DNA from: Chromatiaceae bacterium
Lineage (GTDB): Bacteria; Pseudomonadota; Gammaproteobacteria; Chromatiales; Chromatiaceae
Assembly: GCA_025458165.1 (NCBI GenBank)
Contig: JALOTB010000009.1
Span: forward strand, 1 to 64,000
Length of the DNA stretch: 64,000 nt
Reading direction: 5' to 3'
Shown one piece after another: positions 8,670 to 20,579 of the stretch. Position numbers and translations under genes: made by a program. The notes below the pieces were generated by a model, which made no database searches, was not told where the DNA came from, and saw nothing but the letters and a program-made list of their open reading frames with translations. Numbering within the stretch: the first letter of the stretch is position 1; every line of letters starts with the position of its first letter.

Positions 8670-9204
8670 ATGCCGCCTAGCCGCTACGGGTGTGTCGGCA
8701 ACGACGCCCCGTACTTCATGACCATGACGGTCAACCGCTGGCTGCCCGTCGTCACCCGCCCGGAGACGGTCGAGATCCTGTTGGACTCCTGGCGGTTTCT
8801 CCAGGCGCAGCACGACTGGCGCCTACTCGGCTAGGTGATCATGGAGAACCACCTGCACCTAATCGCCGGCTCGTTGCAGATCAGCAGGGACATCCAAGAG
8901 GTTCAAGTCCTGTACCGCACGGCGGGTCATCGACCATCTGGAGGAGGTCAGGGCCGAGCGACTGCTCGATCTGCTCGCCCTCTTCAAGCGAGCGCACAAA
9001 CGACAATCGGATTACCAATTTTGGGAGGAGGGGAGCCACCCGCAGCGCATCGAGAGCGAGGCGGTGATGCGGCAGAAGCTCGATTACGTCCACTACAACC
9101 CGGTCAAACCTGGCGCTGTCGATCTGCCGGAGCATTGGCATTGGTCGAGTGCGCGGGATTATGCCGGGGGCTCTGGGCCGATCGCCGTGGACCGGGACTG
9201 GTGA
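8670..9204 (+). pseudogene. REP-associated tyrosine transposase (RAYT, IS200-like), inactivated
   Basis: Translation from ATG 8670 gives MPPSRYGCVGNDAPYFMTMTVNRWLPV, then the family block VIMENHLHLI (the HUH-type HxH motif). The frame is broken by an in-frame TAG at 8832-8834, just before that block, and by a one-base frameshift near 8896. After the shift the family sequence resumes (RFKS, RAHKRQSDYQFWEEGSHPQ, KLDYVHYNPVK, HWHWSSARDYA) to the TGA at 9202-9204. With two lesions it cannot make full-length protein. It is flanked by REP hairpins, the expected substrates of such transposases. Confidence 0.92.
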
Positions 9205-9228
9205 GGGTGTCGGTCCGGGTCGGGCTCG

Positions 9229-9275
9229 GGAAGCGGAGCTTCCGGGACCGCGTGCCCAAGCAGAGCTTGGGCACG
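9229..9275 (-). repeat. REP-like double hairpin, right of the transposase remnant
   Basis: Small hairpin GGAAGC-GGA-GCTTCC (9229-9243) then an 11-bp stem CGTGCCCAAGC / GCTTGGGCACG with loop AGA (9251-9275). Order and loop sequence are the reverse complement of the left element, so the two bracket the transposase remnant in inverted orientation. Confidence 0.85.
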
Positions 9276-9380
9276 AGCGAGCGAACAATGAGGGAAGGTG
9301 GGGCAAAAGTGACGCGTCGCGGGCGGGCGCCGCCGGGCTAGAATCGCCCGGCCGACCCAGCCCGAGGAACCGCCGCGACC

Positions 9381-12941
<3,561 letters not shown>

Positions 12942-12966
12942 AGCGAACGCGGGGCGGGGAGGGCGC

Positions 12967-14049
12967 TTGCGTACCCGGGGAGCCGCGCGCGGGGGGCTCG
13001 ACTTCGTCCCCTACGATGAGGCCCAGGCGATGGTCGCCCGGCGGCTCGCCGACCTCCACGTGCGCCTCAACGCCGACGGCACAGGTCCATCCGCCTGGCT
13101 CCGGCGACTCGGCGGGCGCATTGGGCGCCGCGCCGGGCCGGTGCCTGGGATCTACCTGTGGGGAGGGGTCGGGCGCGGCAAGACCCATCTGATGGACTGG
13201 TTCGCCGAGCTGCCCGCGCCGGGCAAGCGGCGGGTGCACTTCCACCACTTCATGCGCGAGGTGCACGACGAGCTCGCGGGTCTGCCGCGTCAGCCCGACC
13301 CTTTGCAGGTGCTGGCCGAGCGGCGCTGCGCGGAGTTTCGGGTACTTTGCCTCGACGAGCTGGTGGTCAGCGACATCACCGACGCCATGATCCTGCACGG
13401 CCTGCTGCGGGCGCTCTTCGCCCGCGGGCTCACCCTGGTCACCACCTCGAACGCCCCGCCGGCGGAGCTCTACCGCAACGGGCTACAACGCCAGCGCTTT
13501 CTGCCTGCGATCGAGCTGATCGAGCGCCATACCCAGGTCGTCGAGCTGGCGCCCGGGCCCGACTACCGGCTGCGGGCGCTGGCCGTCGCGGGGGTCTATT
13601 TCGTCGAAGGCGCGACCGACGCCGAGGCGGCAATGGCCGACTGCTTCGAGCGCCTCGCAGGGGGCCACGAGGAAGCCGCCGCCGCGCTCGCGGTCAACGG
13701 GCGGGAGATCGCGGTCCGCCGCCTGGGCCACGACCTCGTCTGGTTCGACTTCGAGGTCCTCTGCGGCGGCCCGCGGGCGACCGCCGACTACATCGAGATT
13801 GCGCGCGAGTTCCATACCCTGCTGCTGTCGGGCGTGCCGCTGCTCACGCCCGCAAGGGACGCCGCCGCGCGGCGCTTCCTGCACCTGGTCGACGAGCTCT
13901 ACGACCGCCGGGTCAAGCTGATCGTCTCAGCCGCCGCACCGCCCGCCGGGCTGTGCCCGACCGGGCTGCACGACTTCGCCGCGGCACGGCTGATCAGCCG
14001 GCTGACCGAGATGCAGTCGCGGGCCTACCTCGCCGCGGTGGACCGGTAA
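12967..14049 (+). CDS. zapE: Cell division protein ZapE / AFG1-family ATPase
   Basis: A 360-residue AAA+ ATPase. Walker A is GVGRGKTHLMDWF, Walker B is VLCLDELVVSDI, and the block VHFHHFMREVHDEL is typical of ZapE. These proteins act at the inner face of the membrane and modulate the division ring under stress. The open frame extends back into dnaE, but TTG 12967, preceded by GGGAGGG, gives a family-like N-terminus (LRTRGAARGGLDFVPYDEAQ). It begins 26 bases after the dnaE stop. Confidence 0.9.
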   Translation: MRTRGAARGGLDFVPYDEAQAMVARRLADLHVRLNADGTGPSAWLRRLGGRIGRRAGPVPGIYLWGGVGRGKTHLMDWFAELPAPGKRRVHFHHFMREVHDELAGLPRQPDPLQVLAERRCAEFRVLCLDELVVSDITDAMILHGLLRALFARGLTLVTTSNAPPAELYRNGLQRQRFLPAIELIERHTQVVELAPGPDYRLRALAVAGVYFVEGATDAEAAMADCFERLAGGHEEAAAALAVNGREIAVRRLGHDLVWFDFEVLCGGPRATADYIEIAREFHTLLLSGVPLLTPARDAAARRFLHLVDELYDRRVKLIVSAAAPPAGLCPTGLHDFAAARLISRLTEMQSRAYLAAVDR

Positions 14050-14081
14050 GCGCCGCGGACGGGGCTCAAGAGGAAGAGACG

Positions 14082-14105
14082 GTCGCAAGTGAACGCAAAC
14101 GGACG
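14082..14105 (+). repeat. Dispersed GCAAGTGAACGCAAAC element (second site)
   Basis: The motif GTCGCAAGTGAACGCAAACG follows zapE. It matches the 7435-7453 element (GCAAATGAACGCAAA) with few changes and again sits in the spacer after a gene. The remaining spacer to 14235 shows nothing else I can name. Confidence 0.55.
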
Positions 14106-14235
14106 GAGGTAGGAAAAATTGCCCGAGTTGTTGACGGGTTCTGAATGAGGGGGGAGCTTCAGATTCGCGGTTTGACGAGCGGTGGCGGCTCCGACCGTCC
14201 GGCTTCCAGGTTCCGGCGATCCCTGACGCGCGCCT

Positions 14236-14922
14236 CTACCAGAGCAAGGGGATCGGTTTCGGCGGTGGGGCGTCCGCGCCGGCCGCGGGGGCCTGTTGCG
14301 ATGCGGCCTCGCGGGAAGGGGTCGCTTTGATCTGCTGGGTAATCTCCGGCGTGATGAGGAGGCGGAAGCCGAGGCGGCGGGCGTCGGCGAGGGACGCGCG
14401 GGCGATGGTGAAGGCGTTGATCGTGCCGGTCGAGGCCCCGCAGACGGCGATGTGGGCGAGTCCGTCGTCGCTCTTGCGGCTGGCCTGGACCGCGATGCCG
14501 GCGGCCTCGAGCTCCGCGGCCATGCGCGTGAGCGGGATGGGCTCGCCCAGCCCGCACTGGAGGCTGCCGTCGTATTGGTAGACCTCGACGGTATCGGCGT
14601 CGAAGACCCAGAGGCCGTAGCCGGCGGCGTCCGGGTGCTCGTTGGTGAAGGCGGTCCAGTCGGCCGCGGCGACCGTCAGCACATTGGCCTCACCGGTCGG
14701 CGCCCCGCAGGGCGCCTCGCCCTCCAGCGGGATCATCCGCCGCTCCGCCCCGAGCACGGCCACCCCCTGGGCACGCAGGAAGTCCGCCGCGGTCTCTGGT
14801 GCGGCCACCTCACGCTCCAGGCAATGCATCGCGCCGTTCAGTTGGTAGACCATAACCCGGGGCTCGGTCGCGAGTGCCGCACCGGCGGCGAGTAGGGTCA
14901 ACAGGATTGGCAGTCGGTGCAT
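14236..14922 (-). CDS. Secreted protein with two tandem copies of an unnamed domain
   Basis: A 228-residue protein with an N-terminal signal peptide (MHRLPILLTLLAAGAALATE). Two related units follow: VYQLNGAMHCLE ... CGAPTGEANVLTVAAADW (about residues 24-95) and VYQYDGSLQCGLGE ... CGASTGTINAFTIARASL (about 112-190). Each has one Cys in a VYQ-x-(N/D)G box and one in a CGA-x-TG box, so disulfides in the periplasm are plausible. A proline-rich tail ends the protein. ATG 14922 is preceded by TTCGGAGGAA, which fixes the start. No family is recognised. Confidence 0.8.
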   Translation of the reverse strand: MHRLPILLTLLAAGAALATEPRVMVYQLNGAMHCLEREVAAPETAADFLRAQGVAVLGAERRMIPLEGEAPCGAPTGEANVLTVAAADWTAFTNEHPDAAGYGLWVFDADTVEVYQYDGSLQCGLGEPIPLTRMAAELEAAGIAVQASRKSDDGLAHIAVCGASTGTINAFTIARASLADARRLGFRLLITPEITQQIKATPSREAASQQAPAAGADAPPPKPIPLLW

Positions 14923-15079
14923 CGGCGTTCCTCCGAAGTGGCGTGGCGCGGGGCGGCCTCGGCCGAGCGGCATTCTACCCGACGGCGTCCCAGGGGCCGC
15001 CGCTGGCGCGCCGATGCGTTGCAATGGGTGGGCGGTGCCACGATCTCGCCTCGCATTACCGACACCGCCGCCGCCCACC

Positions 15080-15832
15080 ATGACTACGATCCAGCTCTCC
15101 GCCCCGAGCATCGACCCGGCCGAGGTCGCCTACTTCGAGGGTTTGGCCCACCGCTGGTGGGACCCGAACGGGCCCTTCTGGCCCCTGCATCGCTTGAACG
15201 AGCTGCGCTCCGGGTACCTGCGCGAGCGCCTCAGCGGGGCCTTCGGGCTTGACCCGGAGGCCGAGCGTCCGCTCGAGGGCCTGAGTCTCCTCGATATCGG
15301 CTGCGGCGGCGGGATCCTGAGCGAGTCGATGGCGCGGCTTGGGGCACGCGTGACCGGCATCGACGTGGCCGCGAAGAATCTGCGCGTCGCCGGTCTGCAC
15401 GCCGGTTGGAGCGGGCTCGACATCGCTTATCGCCACGCCGCGGTCGAGGATCTGGCGGCGGCCGGGGAGAGCTTCGACGTGGTGCTCAACATGGAGGTGG
15501 TCGAGCACGTCGAGGGCCTTCCCAACTTTCTGGCCGCCTGCGCGCGGCTGGTGCGGCCGGGCGGGCTGACGGCGGTCGCGACCATCAACCGCACCCCGCT
15601 GGCCTTTCTGGTCGCGATCCTCGGGGCCGAGTATGTCCTCGGCTGGCTGCCCAAGGGCACCCATCACTATCGCAAACTGGTGAAGCCGGCGGAGGTGCTG
15701 AGCGGCCTCGGGCCGGGGTTCGATCTGCGGCACCAAACCGGCGTGCGGGTCAATCCCTTCAATCGCAGCCTGCACTTCAGCCGCTTCATGGGCGTGAATT
15801 ACATGCTCTTGCTGCAGAAGGCGGCCGGGTGA
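15080..15832 (+). CDS. ubiG: Ubiquinone biosynthesis O-methyltransferase UbiG
   Basis: A 250-residue SAM-dependent methyltransferase catalysing the two O-methylations of ubiquinone synthesis. The N-terminal DPAEVAYFEGLAHRWWDPNGPFWPLHRLN block, the SAM motif LLDIGCGGGILSESMARLGA and the GIDVA motif identify UbiG. The C-terminal block KGTHHYRKLVKPAEV is intact. ATG 15080 gives the family N-terminus; an earlier in-frame start at 15014 would only add an atypical leader. Followed after seven bases by a CIA30-like gene, probably in one operon. Confidence 0.95.
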   Translation: MTTIQLSAPSIDPAEVAYFEGLAHRWWDPNGPFWPLHRLNELRSGYLRERLSGAFGLDPEAERPLEGLSLLDIGCGGGILSESMARLGARVTGIDVAAKNLRVAGLHAGWSGLDIAYRHAAVEDLAAAGESFDVVLNMEVVEHVEGLPNFLAACARLVRPGGLTAVATINRTPLAFLVAILGAEYVLGWLPKGTHHYRKLVKPAEVLSGLGPGFDLRHQTGVRVNPFNRSLHFSRFMGVNYMLLLQKAAG

Positions 15833-15839
15833 GGGCGAG

Positions 15840-16400
15840 GTGCACCGGCTGGCGCTGTTGGGATTGGCGGCGGCCCTCGCGGGACAACCGGTGGGGGGCG
15901 AGATGCTGATCGACGACTTTACGGGCACGGACTCCCGGCTCGGGACGCAGTGGCGGCTGGTGACCGACGGGGTCATGGGCGGGCGCTCCAGCGGGCAGCT
16001 CTGGCGCGGCGCGCTGGAGGGCCGCGCGGCACTCTGTCTGCGTGGGAACGTGAGCCTGGAGAACCAGGGGGGCTTCGTGCAGATCGCCCTAGAACTGGCG
16101 CCGTCGGGGGTCTTCGACGCCGGCGCGTACCGCGGGCTTTGGCTCGTCGTCCGCGGCAACGGCGAGTCCTACAACCTGCATCTACGGACCGCCGACCTCT
16201 GGCTGCCCTGGCAGTCCTATCGCGCCGAGCTCACCGCCGGGCCGCAGTGGCAAGAGGTGCGTCTGCCGTTCGATGCCTTCACGCCCTATCGCGTCGAGAC
16301 CCCCTTGGATACCCGCCGGCTGCGGCGGCTCGGTCTGGTCGCCATCGGGCGCGCCTTCGCCGCCGATCTCTGCATAGCCGGAATCGGCCTTTACGAATGA
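15840..16400 (+). CDS. CIA30 family protein with signal peptide
   Basis: A 186-residue protein starting at GTG 15840, with a hydrophobic leader (MHRLALLGLAAALAGQPVGG). The mature part matches the complex I intermediate-associated 30 kDa family: VTDGVMGGRSSGQL, NVSLENQGGFVQI, YRGLWLVVRGNGESYNLHLRT and LPFDAF. Bacterial members are galactose-binding-like beta-sandwich proteins with unsettled roles; the mitochondrial namesake assists complex I assembly. The leader suggests export. Confidence 0.85.
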   Translation: MHRLALLGLAAALAGQPVGGEMLIDDFTGTDSRLGTQWRLVTDGVMGGRSSGQLWRGALEGRAALCLRGNVSLENQGGFVQIALELAPSGVFDAGAYRGLWLVVRGNGESYNLHLRTADLWLPWQSYRAELTAGPQWQEVRLPFDAFTPYRVETPLDTRRLRRLGLVAIGRAFAADLCIAGIGLYE

Positions 16401-16723
16401 AATGCTGAAAAACTCAGCACTTGCCGCGCGGGGCAGGAGCCCCGCCATTTTCAGGCGCGCAAGCGACTGAAAATGAAGGAGCCGGGAATCCAAGCTTGTC
16501 CGGTTCCGTGCTGATCTTGGCCGGGATGGCCAATCATCAGCATCCCCCCAAGGCTCCCTGGCGCTCCGGTCCCGGAAGGCGGGGCGCCCTGCGTCGGCCC
16601 TTGTGGCATGACGAGCTACGCCATATTCTCCATCCAAGTCCGCGATGAAAAAGCGGGCGGAACGACCGTGACGGGCGTCTGACTGTCCCTTTGGATCGCC
16701 CGCGCAGACCACGGAGGAAGGGG
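16401..16723. other. Intergenic spacer with two hairpins
   Basis: No gene longer than the 59-codon one downstream. Two hairpins sit at the left: TGCTGA-AAAAC-TCAGCA (16403-16419) and CATTTTCAG / CTGAAAATG with a 12-base loop (16446-16475). The first could end transcription of the ubiG operon, but neither is followed by a T-run, so a repeat origin is equally possible. The rest looks degenerate. Confidence 0.5.
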
Positions 16724-16903
16724 ATGGAACAAGAGAAAGAGTTTTCGCTGTGGGTCGCTAGCCTCGAGCGCGGGGACCTGGGCTACACCTATATCCGCCT
16801 GTATGCCGGCGCCCCGGAGTGGGTGCGCAATCAGGCGATCAACCGCTTCGGCAAGGGGACGGTCTTCCTACCGCCGCTGTGCCCCCGCCCGCAGGCCGCC
16901 TGA
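16724..16903 (+). CDS. Small hypothetical protein (59 aa)
   Basis: Begins MEQEKEFSLWVASLERGDLGYTYIRLYAGAPEWVRNQ, with ATG 16724 preceded by a good GGAGGAAGGGG site, which supports real translation. Soluble, mixed charge, no recognisable family. It is transcribed towards the ferredoxin-reductase gene, whose stop lies 42 bases away on the other strand. Confidence 0.5.
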   Translation: MEQEKEFSLWVASLERGDLGYTYIRLYAGAPEWVRNQAINRFGKGTVFLPPLCPRPQAA

Positions 16904-16944
16904 GCCTCGGGTCCAGGCCAGGGGCGAGCTCCTGGTGTCGCCCT

Positions 16945-18411
16945 TCACATCGCCTCGACCGCAATCCGCTCGCCGTCGACCCCGATGCCCTTGAGGCCCT
17001 CGGCGAGGGCCTCCACCGGCGTCTGCGGGCCGGCGAGATACCACCGCAGGCCCTCCGGCTCCGGATGGTCGGCGCGCAGCACGGTCATGAGGTCGTCGCT
17101 GCCGACGCCGATCAGCGGCGTGTAGGCGAAGTTGTCCAGGGATTCCTTCATCGCCCGGCACCAGCGGGCCTGGTACTGGCCCTCGGGTCCGGAGACCACC
17201 CAGTAGAGGTGGAAGGAGTCGATGGTGTCGATCGAGACGGCGTGCTCGATCAGACTCTTGATGGGGGCGATGCCGTCGCCGAAGGCGATGAACACGGCGG
17301 GCTCCGGCGAGTCCTCGTGGAGCACGAAACCGCCGCGCGGACCGGTGACGGTGACGAGCTGACCGTGGTGGAGCTCGCCGCTGAAAACGGCCGCGGCGAA
17401 GGGGTTGGCGGGGTTCTCGCGGACGAAGAAGAGCAGGTTGCGTGCGTTGCAGGGGCAGCTCGCGATGGGCAGCTCGGCCGCGGGGCCGGATTCCAACGTG
17501 AGGTGGGCCCGCTGACCGGCCATGAAGCGCAGGGTGTGGGTGCGCGGAGTTTGGATCTCGAGCTGGGCCATGTCGTCGGCGATCCGGCTCACCTTGCGCA
17601 CCGCGGCGCGGATCTCCTGCTGCGGCAGGTCCTGCACTGTGAGGGCCTCGGCCGCCTCCAGCACCAGCTCGGTCACGGCGGTGTTGGAGCAGCTTAGGAT
17701 GTAGCCCATCTGGCGCTCGCGCTCGGAGAGCACGTAGTCGTGGTCGCGGGTCTTCCACACCTCGCCGCTCACCACGCGCGCCTTGCAGGAGCCGCAGTTG
17801 CCGCTGGCGCAGCCGTAGGCGAGCTTGAGCCCGGCGCGCACCGAGGCGTCGAGGATCGACTCGGTGCCCTCGACGAAGAACTCGTGCCCGCTCGGGATGA
17901 TCTTGACCGAGGCCGCCAGGATGCGCAGGAAGGTGTCCTTGGCGAAGAGCTGGGCACTGCTGTCGGGCGGCGGCTCGGCGAGCACCCGCCGGGCTTCGGC
18001 CAGCCAGTCCAGGGCCTGGCGCAGCTCGCTGGTCGACGTCGACGGGCGCTGGGCGAGCTGCGCGATCCGGCCGGCGACCTCGTCCAGCAGCCGCTCGGCG
18101 GCGTCCAGCGCGGCCGCTTTGGCGACCAGGACGTCGCTCAGCGAACGCAGGCGCGAGACCAGCACCCGCGGGCTCGGCAGCACCGTGTCCGCCTCGTGGC
18201 TGCGGGGCACGGCGTCGGCCTTGATGCGCTCGACGCGCTCGAAGGCGTCGTTGCGGTCCAGGCTCACCTGAGGATAGACCCGCAGCAGATCGCTGATGTC
18301 GATCTGGCCCTCGAAGGTCTCCAGCTCGCCGCGGCGGATGCGTTTCTGCAGCTCGGCGCGGGAGACGTCCGCCAGGCGGGCGGCGCGGGACAGGCTGAGT
18401 AGCTGGGGCAT
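16945..18411 (-). CDS. HTH-ferredoxin-flavin reductase fusion protein
   Basis: A 488-residue three-part protein. Residues about 5-45 (LLSLSRAARLADVSRAELQKRIRRGELETFEGQIDISDLLRVYP) look like a MerR/excisionase-type helix-turn-helix. A helical linker with a coiled-coil character follows (about 80-150). Then comes a plant-type 2Fe-2S domain with CASGNCGSC near residue 200 and a fourth Cys in ILSCS. The C-terminal half is an FAD/NAD(P) reductase module (GPRGGFVLHED, FIAFGDGIAPIKSLIEHA, YLAGPQ). Electrons would pass NAD(P)H-FAD-2Fe-2S. ATG 18411 has AGGAG upstream; the frame extends further to 18570 without support. The partner and target are unknown. Confidence 0.85.
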   Translation of the reverse strand: MPQLLSLSRAARLADVSRAELQKRIRRGELETFEGQIDISDLLRVYPQVSLDRNDAFERVERIKADAVPRSHEADTVLPSPRVLVSRLRSLSDVLVAKAAALDAAERLLDEVAGRIAQLAQRPSTSTSELRQALDWLAEARRVLAEPPPDSSAQLFAKDTFLRILAASVKIIPSGHEFFVEGTESILDASVRAGLKLAYGCASGNCGSCKARVVSGEVWKTRDHDYVLSERERQMGYILSCSNTAVTELVLEAAEALTVQDLPQQEIRAAVRKVSRIADDMAQLEIQTPRTHTLRFMAGQRAHLTLESGPAAELPIASCPCNARNLLFFVRENPANPFAAAVFSGELHHGQLVTVTGPRGGFVLHEDSPEPAVFIAFGDGIAPIKSLIEHAVSIDTIDSFHLYWVVSGPEGQYQARWCRAMKESLDNFAYTPLIGVGSDDLMTVLRADHPEPEGLRWYLAGPQTPVEALAEGLKGIGVDGERIAVEAM

Positions 18412-18582
18412 GCGGGACTCCTGATCTCCGGCTCTGGCGGCGGTTGTATTGGACAGAGGCGGGCGCATTCTAGCGCCGTTCCCGCCCATCCTATGCGTCG
18501 CGCACGGGCCTGCTCGCGGCGCTCGGGCAAGGGTCCGCACTCGCGGGCGATCGGCACAGCGGCCAGTCACCTAAACCTCGCC

Positions 18583-19989
18583 ATGAATCGATCGAGCACA
18601 GAGAAGTCCGCCCCGGTCCCCAGCGGTCGCGCCGCCCGGCTCTGGCACCTCGGGCGTGCCGCCGGGGGCCTGGCCACTGCCGCGGCCCTGCAGGCGGGAC
18701 TGGCCGCGCTGCGCGGTCGTCCGGCCGGGGACCTCCGGCTCTCGGTCAGCCCCGCGCAGGGCCAGCGCCTCGCCGAGCACCTCTCGCGCCTGCGCGGCGC
18801 GGCCATGAAGCTCGGCCAGCTCCTATCGCTCGACGGGCGCGGCGTGCTGCCGCCGGAGCTGGTGGAGGTCCTCGCCCCCCTGCGTGACGGCGCGCACCTG
18901 ATGCCCTTCAGTCAGGTGGTCGCGGTGCTGGAGTCCGAGTACGGCAACGGCTGGCAACGCCAGTTTCGGCGTTTCGCCTTTACCCCGGTCGCCGCCGCCT
19001 CGATCGGTCAGGTCCACCGCGCCGAGACCCGCGACGGACGGGTCCTGGCGATCAAGGTGCAGTACCCCGGGGTGCGGGAGAGCATCGACAGCGACCTGGA
19101 CAATCTGCGCCTACTGGGGCGCCTAGCGGGGCTGATCCCGGCGGGCGTGGACATCGACCCCTTGCTCGCCGAGGCCCGCGCCCAGCTCCACCGCGAGGCG
19201 GACTATGGCGCCGAGGCCGAGGCCCTGACGCGCTACGGGCGGCTGCTCGGTGCGGACCCGATGCTCGCGGTGCCGGAGGTCGTGCCCGAGCTCTCGACCT
19301 CGCGCGTGCTCGCGATGAGCTTCGCCGAGGGCGTGGCGGTCGACCGGCTGGCGGCGAACGGTGCGCCCCAGGCCGTGCGCGACCGCGTCGCCGAGGCCCT
19401 GAGCCGGCTCGCGCTGCGCGAGCTCTTCGAGCTCGGCCTGGTGCAGAGCGACCCGAACTTTGCGAACTATCTCTATGACGAGGCGAGCGGCCGCCTGGTG
19501 CTGCTCGACTTCGGGGCCGTCCAGCGGATTCCAGCGGGACTGGCGGAGGGCTACCGCCGGCTGGCGCGGGCGGCGGCCGCCAACGACCCGGCGGGGGTGC
19601 GCGCCTCCGCCGAGGAGATCGGCTATCTCGGGGACGGGGTCGACGCAGGTCAGGCGAACGCCCTGACGGCGCTCATCGTTGCCGCGGCCGAGCCGCTCCG
19701 GCATCGGGGGTACTACGACTTCGGCGCCTCCGACCTCTTCGCCCGGGTCTACGCCCAGGGCAAGGACCTGGTCTTCGGTCAGGGCTTTCGGCGCAGCCCG
19801 CCACCCGCGACCCTGTTCCTCCATCGTAAGTTCGTTGGCACCTTCCTACTCTGCGCGCGGCTGCGGGCACGGGTGGACGTCGCGAGCCTCGTCGAGCCCT
19901 GGCTCAGGGTCGATACCGTCGCAGCGAAAGAGGCAGGTCAACCCGGCACGTATTGCCGGGATCCAGATTCCAGGGATGGCAGGCATTGA
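18583..19989 (+). CDS. AarF/UbiB (ABC1) family kinase-like protein
   Basis: A 468-residue member of the atypical kinase family that includes UbiB/COQ8. Diagnostic features are KLGQ in AAMKLGQLLSLDG, the alanine-rich loop AAASIGQVHRA in place of a P-loop, the lysine in AIKVQYPGV, and the metal site in QSDPNFANYLYD followed by VLLDFG. Family members support ubiquinone synthesis or lipid homeostasis at the membrane. It is smaller than true UbiB and lacks obvious C-terminal membrane helices. Its last 20-25 codons run through a CCGGCA hairpin repeat, so the native C-terminus was probably shorter. Confidence 0.88.
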   Translation: MNRSSTEKSAPVPSGRAARLWHLGRAAGGLATAAALQAGLAALRGRPAGDLRLSVSPAQGQRLAEHLSRLRGAAMKLGQLLSLDGRGVLPPELVEVLAPLRDGAHLMPFSQVVAVLESEYGNGWQRQFRRFAFTPVAAASIGQVHRAETRDGRVLAIKVQYPGVRESIDSDLDNLRLLGRLAGLIPAGVDIDPLLAEARAQLHREADYGAEAEALTRYGRLLGADPMLAVPEVVPELSTSRVLAMSFAEGVAVDRLAANGAPQAVRDRVAEALSRLALRELFELGLVQSDPNFANYLYDEASGRLVLLDFGAVQRIPAGLAEGYRRLARAAAANDPAGVRASAEEIGYLGDGVDAGQANALTALIVAAAEPLRHRGYYDFGASDLFARVYAQGKDLVFGQGFRRSPPPATLFLHRKFVGTFLLCARLRARVDVASLVEPWLRVDTVAAKEAGQPGTYCRDPDSRDGRH

Positions 19990-20030
19990 TCATTTCCATG
20001 GTTCCTTGAGATACCGGCATTCCCTGCCGG
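19942..20030 (+). repeat. Two CCGGCA-N5-TGCCGG hairpin repeats
   Basis: CCCGGCA-CGTAT-TGCCGGG at 19942-19960 lies inside the 3' end of the UbiB-like gene. CCGGCA-TTCCC-TGCCGG at 20014-20030 follows it. Between them is the stretch GGGATCCAGATTCCAGGGAT, typical of bacterial intergenic REP units. A third copy is at 20436-20454. Confidence 0.75.
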
Positions 20031-20083
20031 GGCAGGCTCTGCCGCTATGACGCCCTTAACCCAATAGCATTAGGACCCAGACG

Positions 20084-20407
20084 ATGGACGAGAGGACACG
20101 CATCGAGATCGAGGCCGCCGCCTTCCGCGGGCTCGTTGAGCACCTTCAGCGGCGCACCGACGTGCAGAACATCGACCTCATGAACCTGGCCGGTTTTTGC
20201 CGCAACTGCCTGTCGAAGTGGTACCTGGCCGCCGCCCAGGAGCGCGGCGTTCCGCTCACGGACGAGCAGGCCCGCGAGGCGATCTACGGCATGCCTTACG
20301 CGGAGTGGAAGGCGAGATACCAGCGCGAGGCAAGCCCTGAGCAGCTCCAGCGCTTCGAGGAGACCATGCCGCTGCACGCCTTCGTCAGCGGCCATGGCCA
20401 GGGTTGA
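20084..20407 (+). CDS. DUF1244 domain-containing protein
   Basis: A 107-residue protein almost wholly made of the DUF1244 domain: AFRGLVEHLQRRTDVQNIDLMNLAGFCRNCLSKWY. The CRNC pair is the family hallmark and may bind metal. A compact helical protein of unknown role, widespread in proteobacteria. It is isolated between hairpin repeats and is probably its own transcription unit. Confidence 0.92.
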   Translation: MDERTRIEIEAAAFRGLVEHLQRRTDVQNIDLMNLAGFCRNCLSKWYLAAAQERGVPLTDEQAREAIYGMPYAEWKARYQREASPEQLQRFEETMPLHAFVSGHGQG

Positions 20408-20435
20408 GCCCGCTGCCGTTGATCGAGGCCGTCAT

Positions 20436-20454
20436 ACCGGCAGGGACTGCCGGT
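20436..20454 (+). repeat. Third CCGGCA hairpin repeat
   Basis: ACCGGCA-GGGAC-TGCCGGT, a 7-bp perfect stem with a five-base loop just after the DUF1244 gene. Same family as 19942-19960 and 20014-20030. Confidence 0.75.
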
Positions 20455-20579
20455 GCTCAGGGTCCAGAGAGTTGATCGGGGGCAGCCAAGACGTTTCCTG
20501 CCGGAACGAGTACGGACTCCCCCGTCAACTTGACGGCAGTGAGGGTTGAGCGCGGACTTAACCCGCTCTTTTCCGTTGA

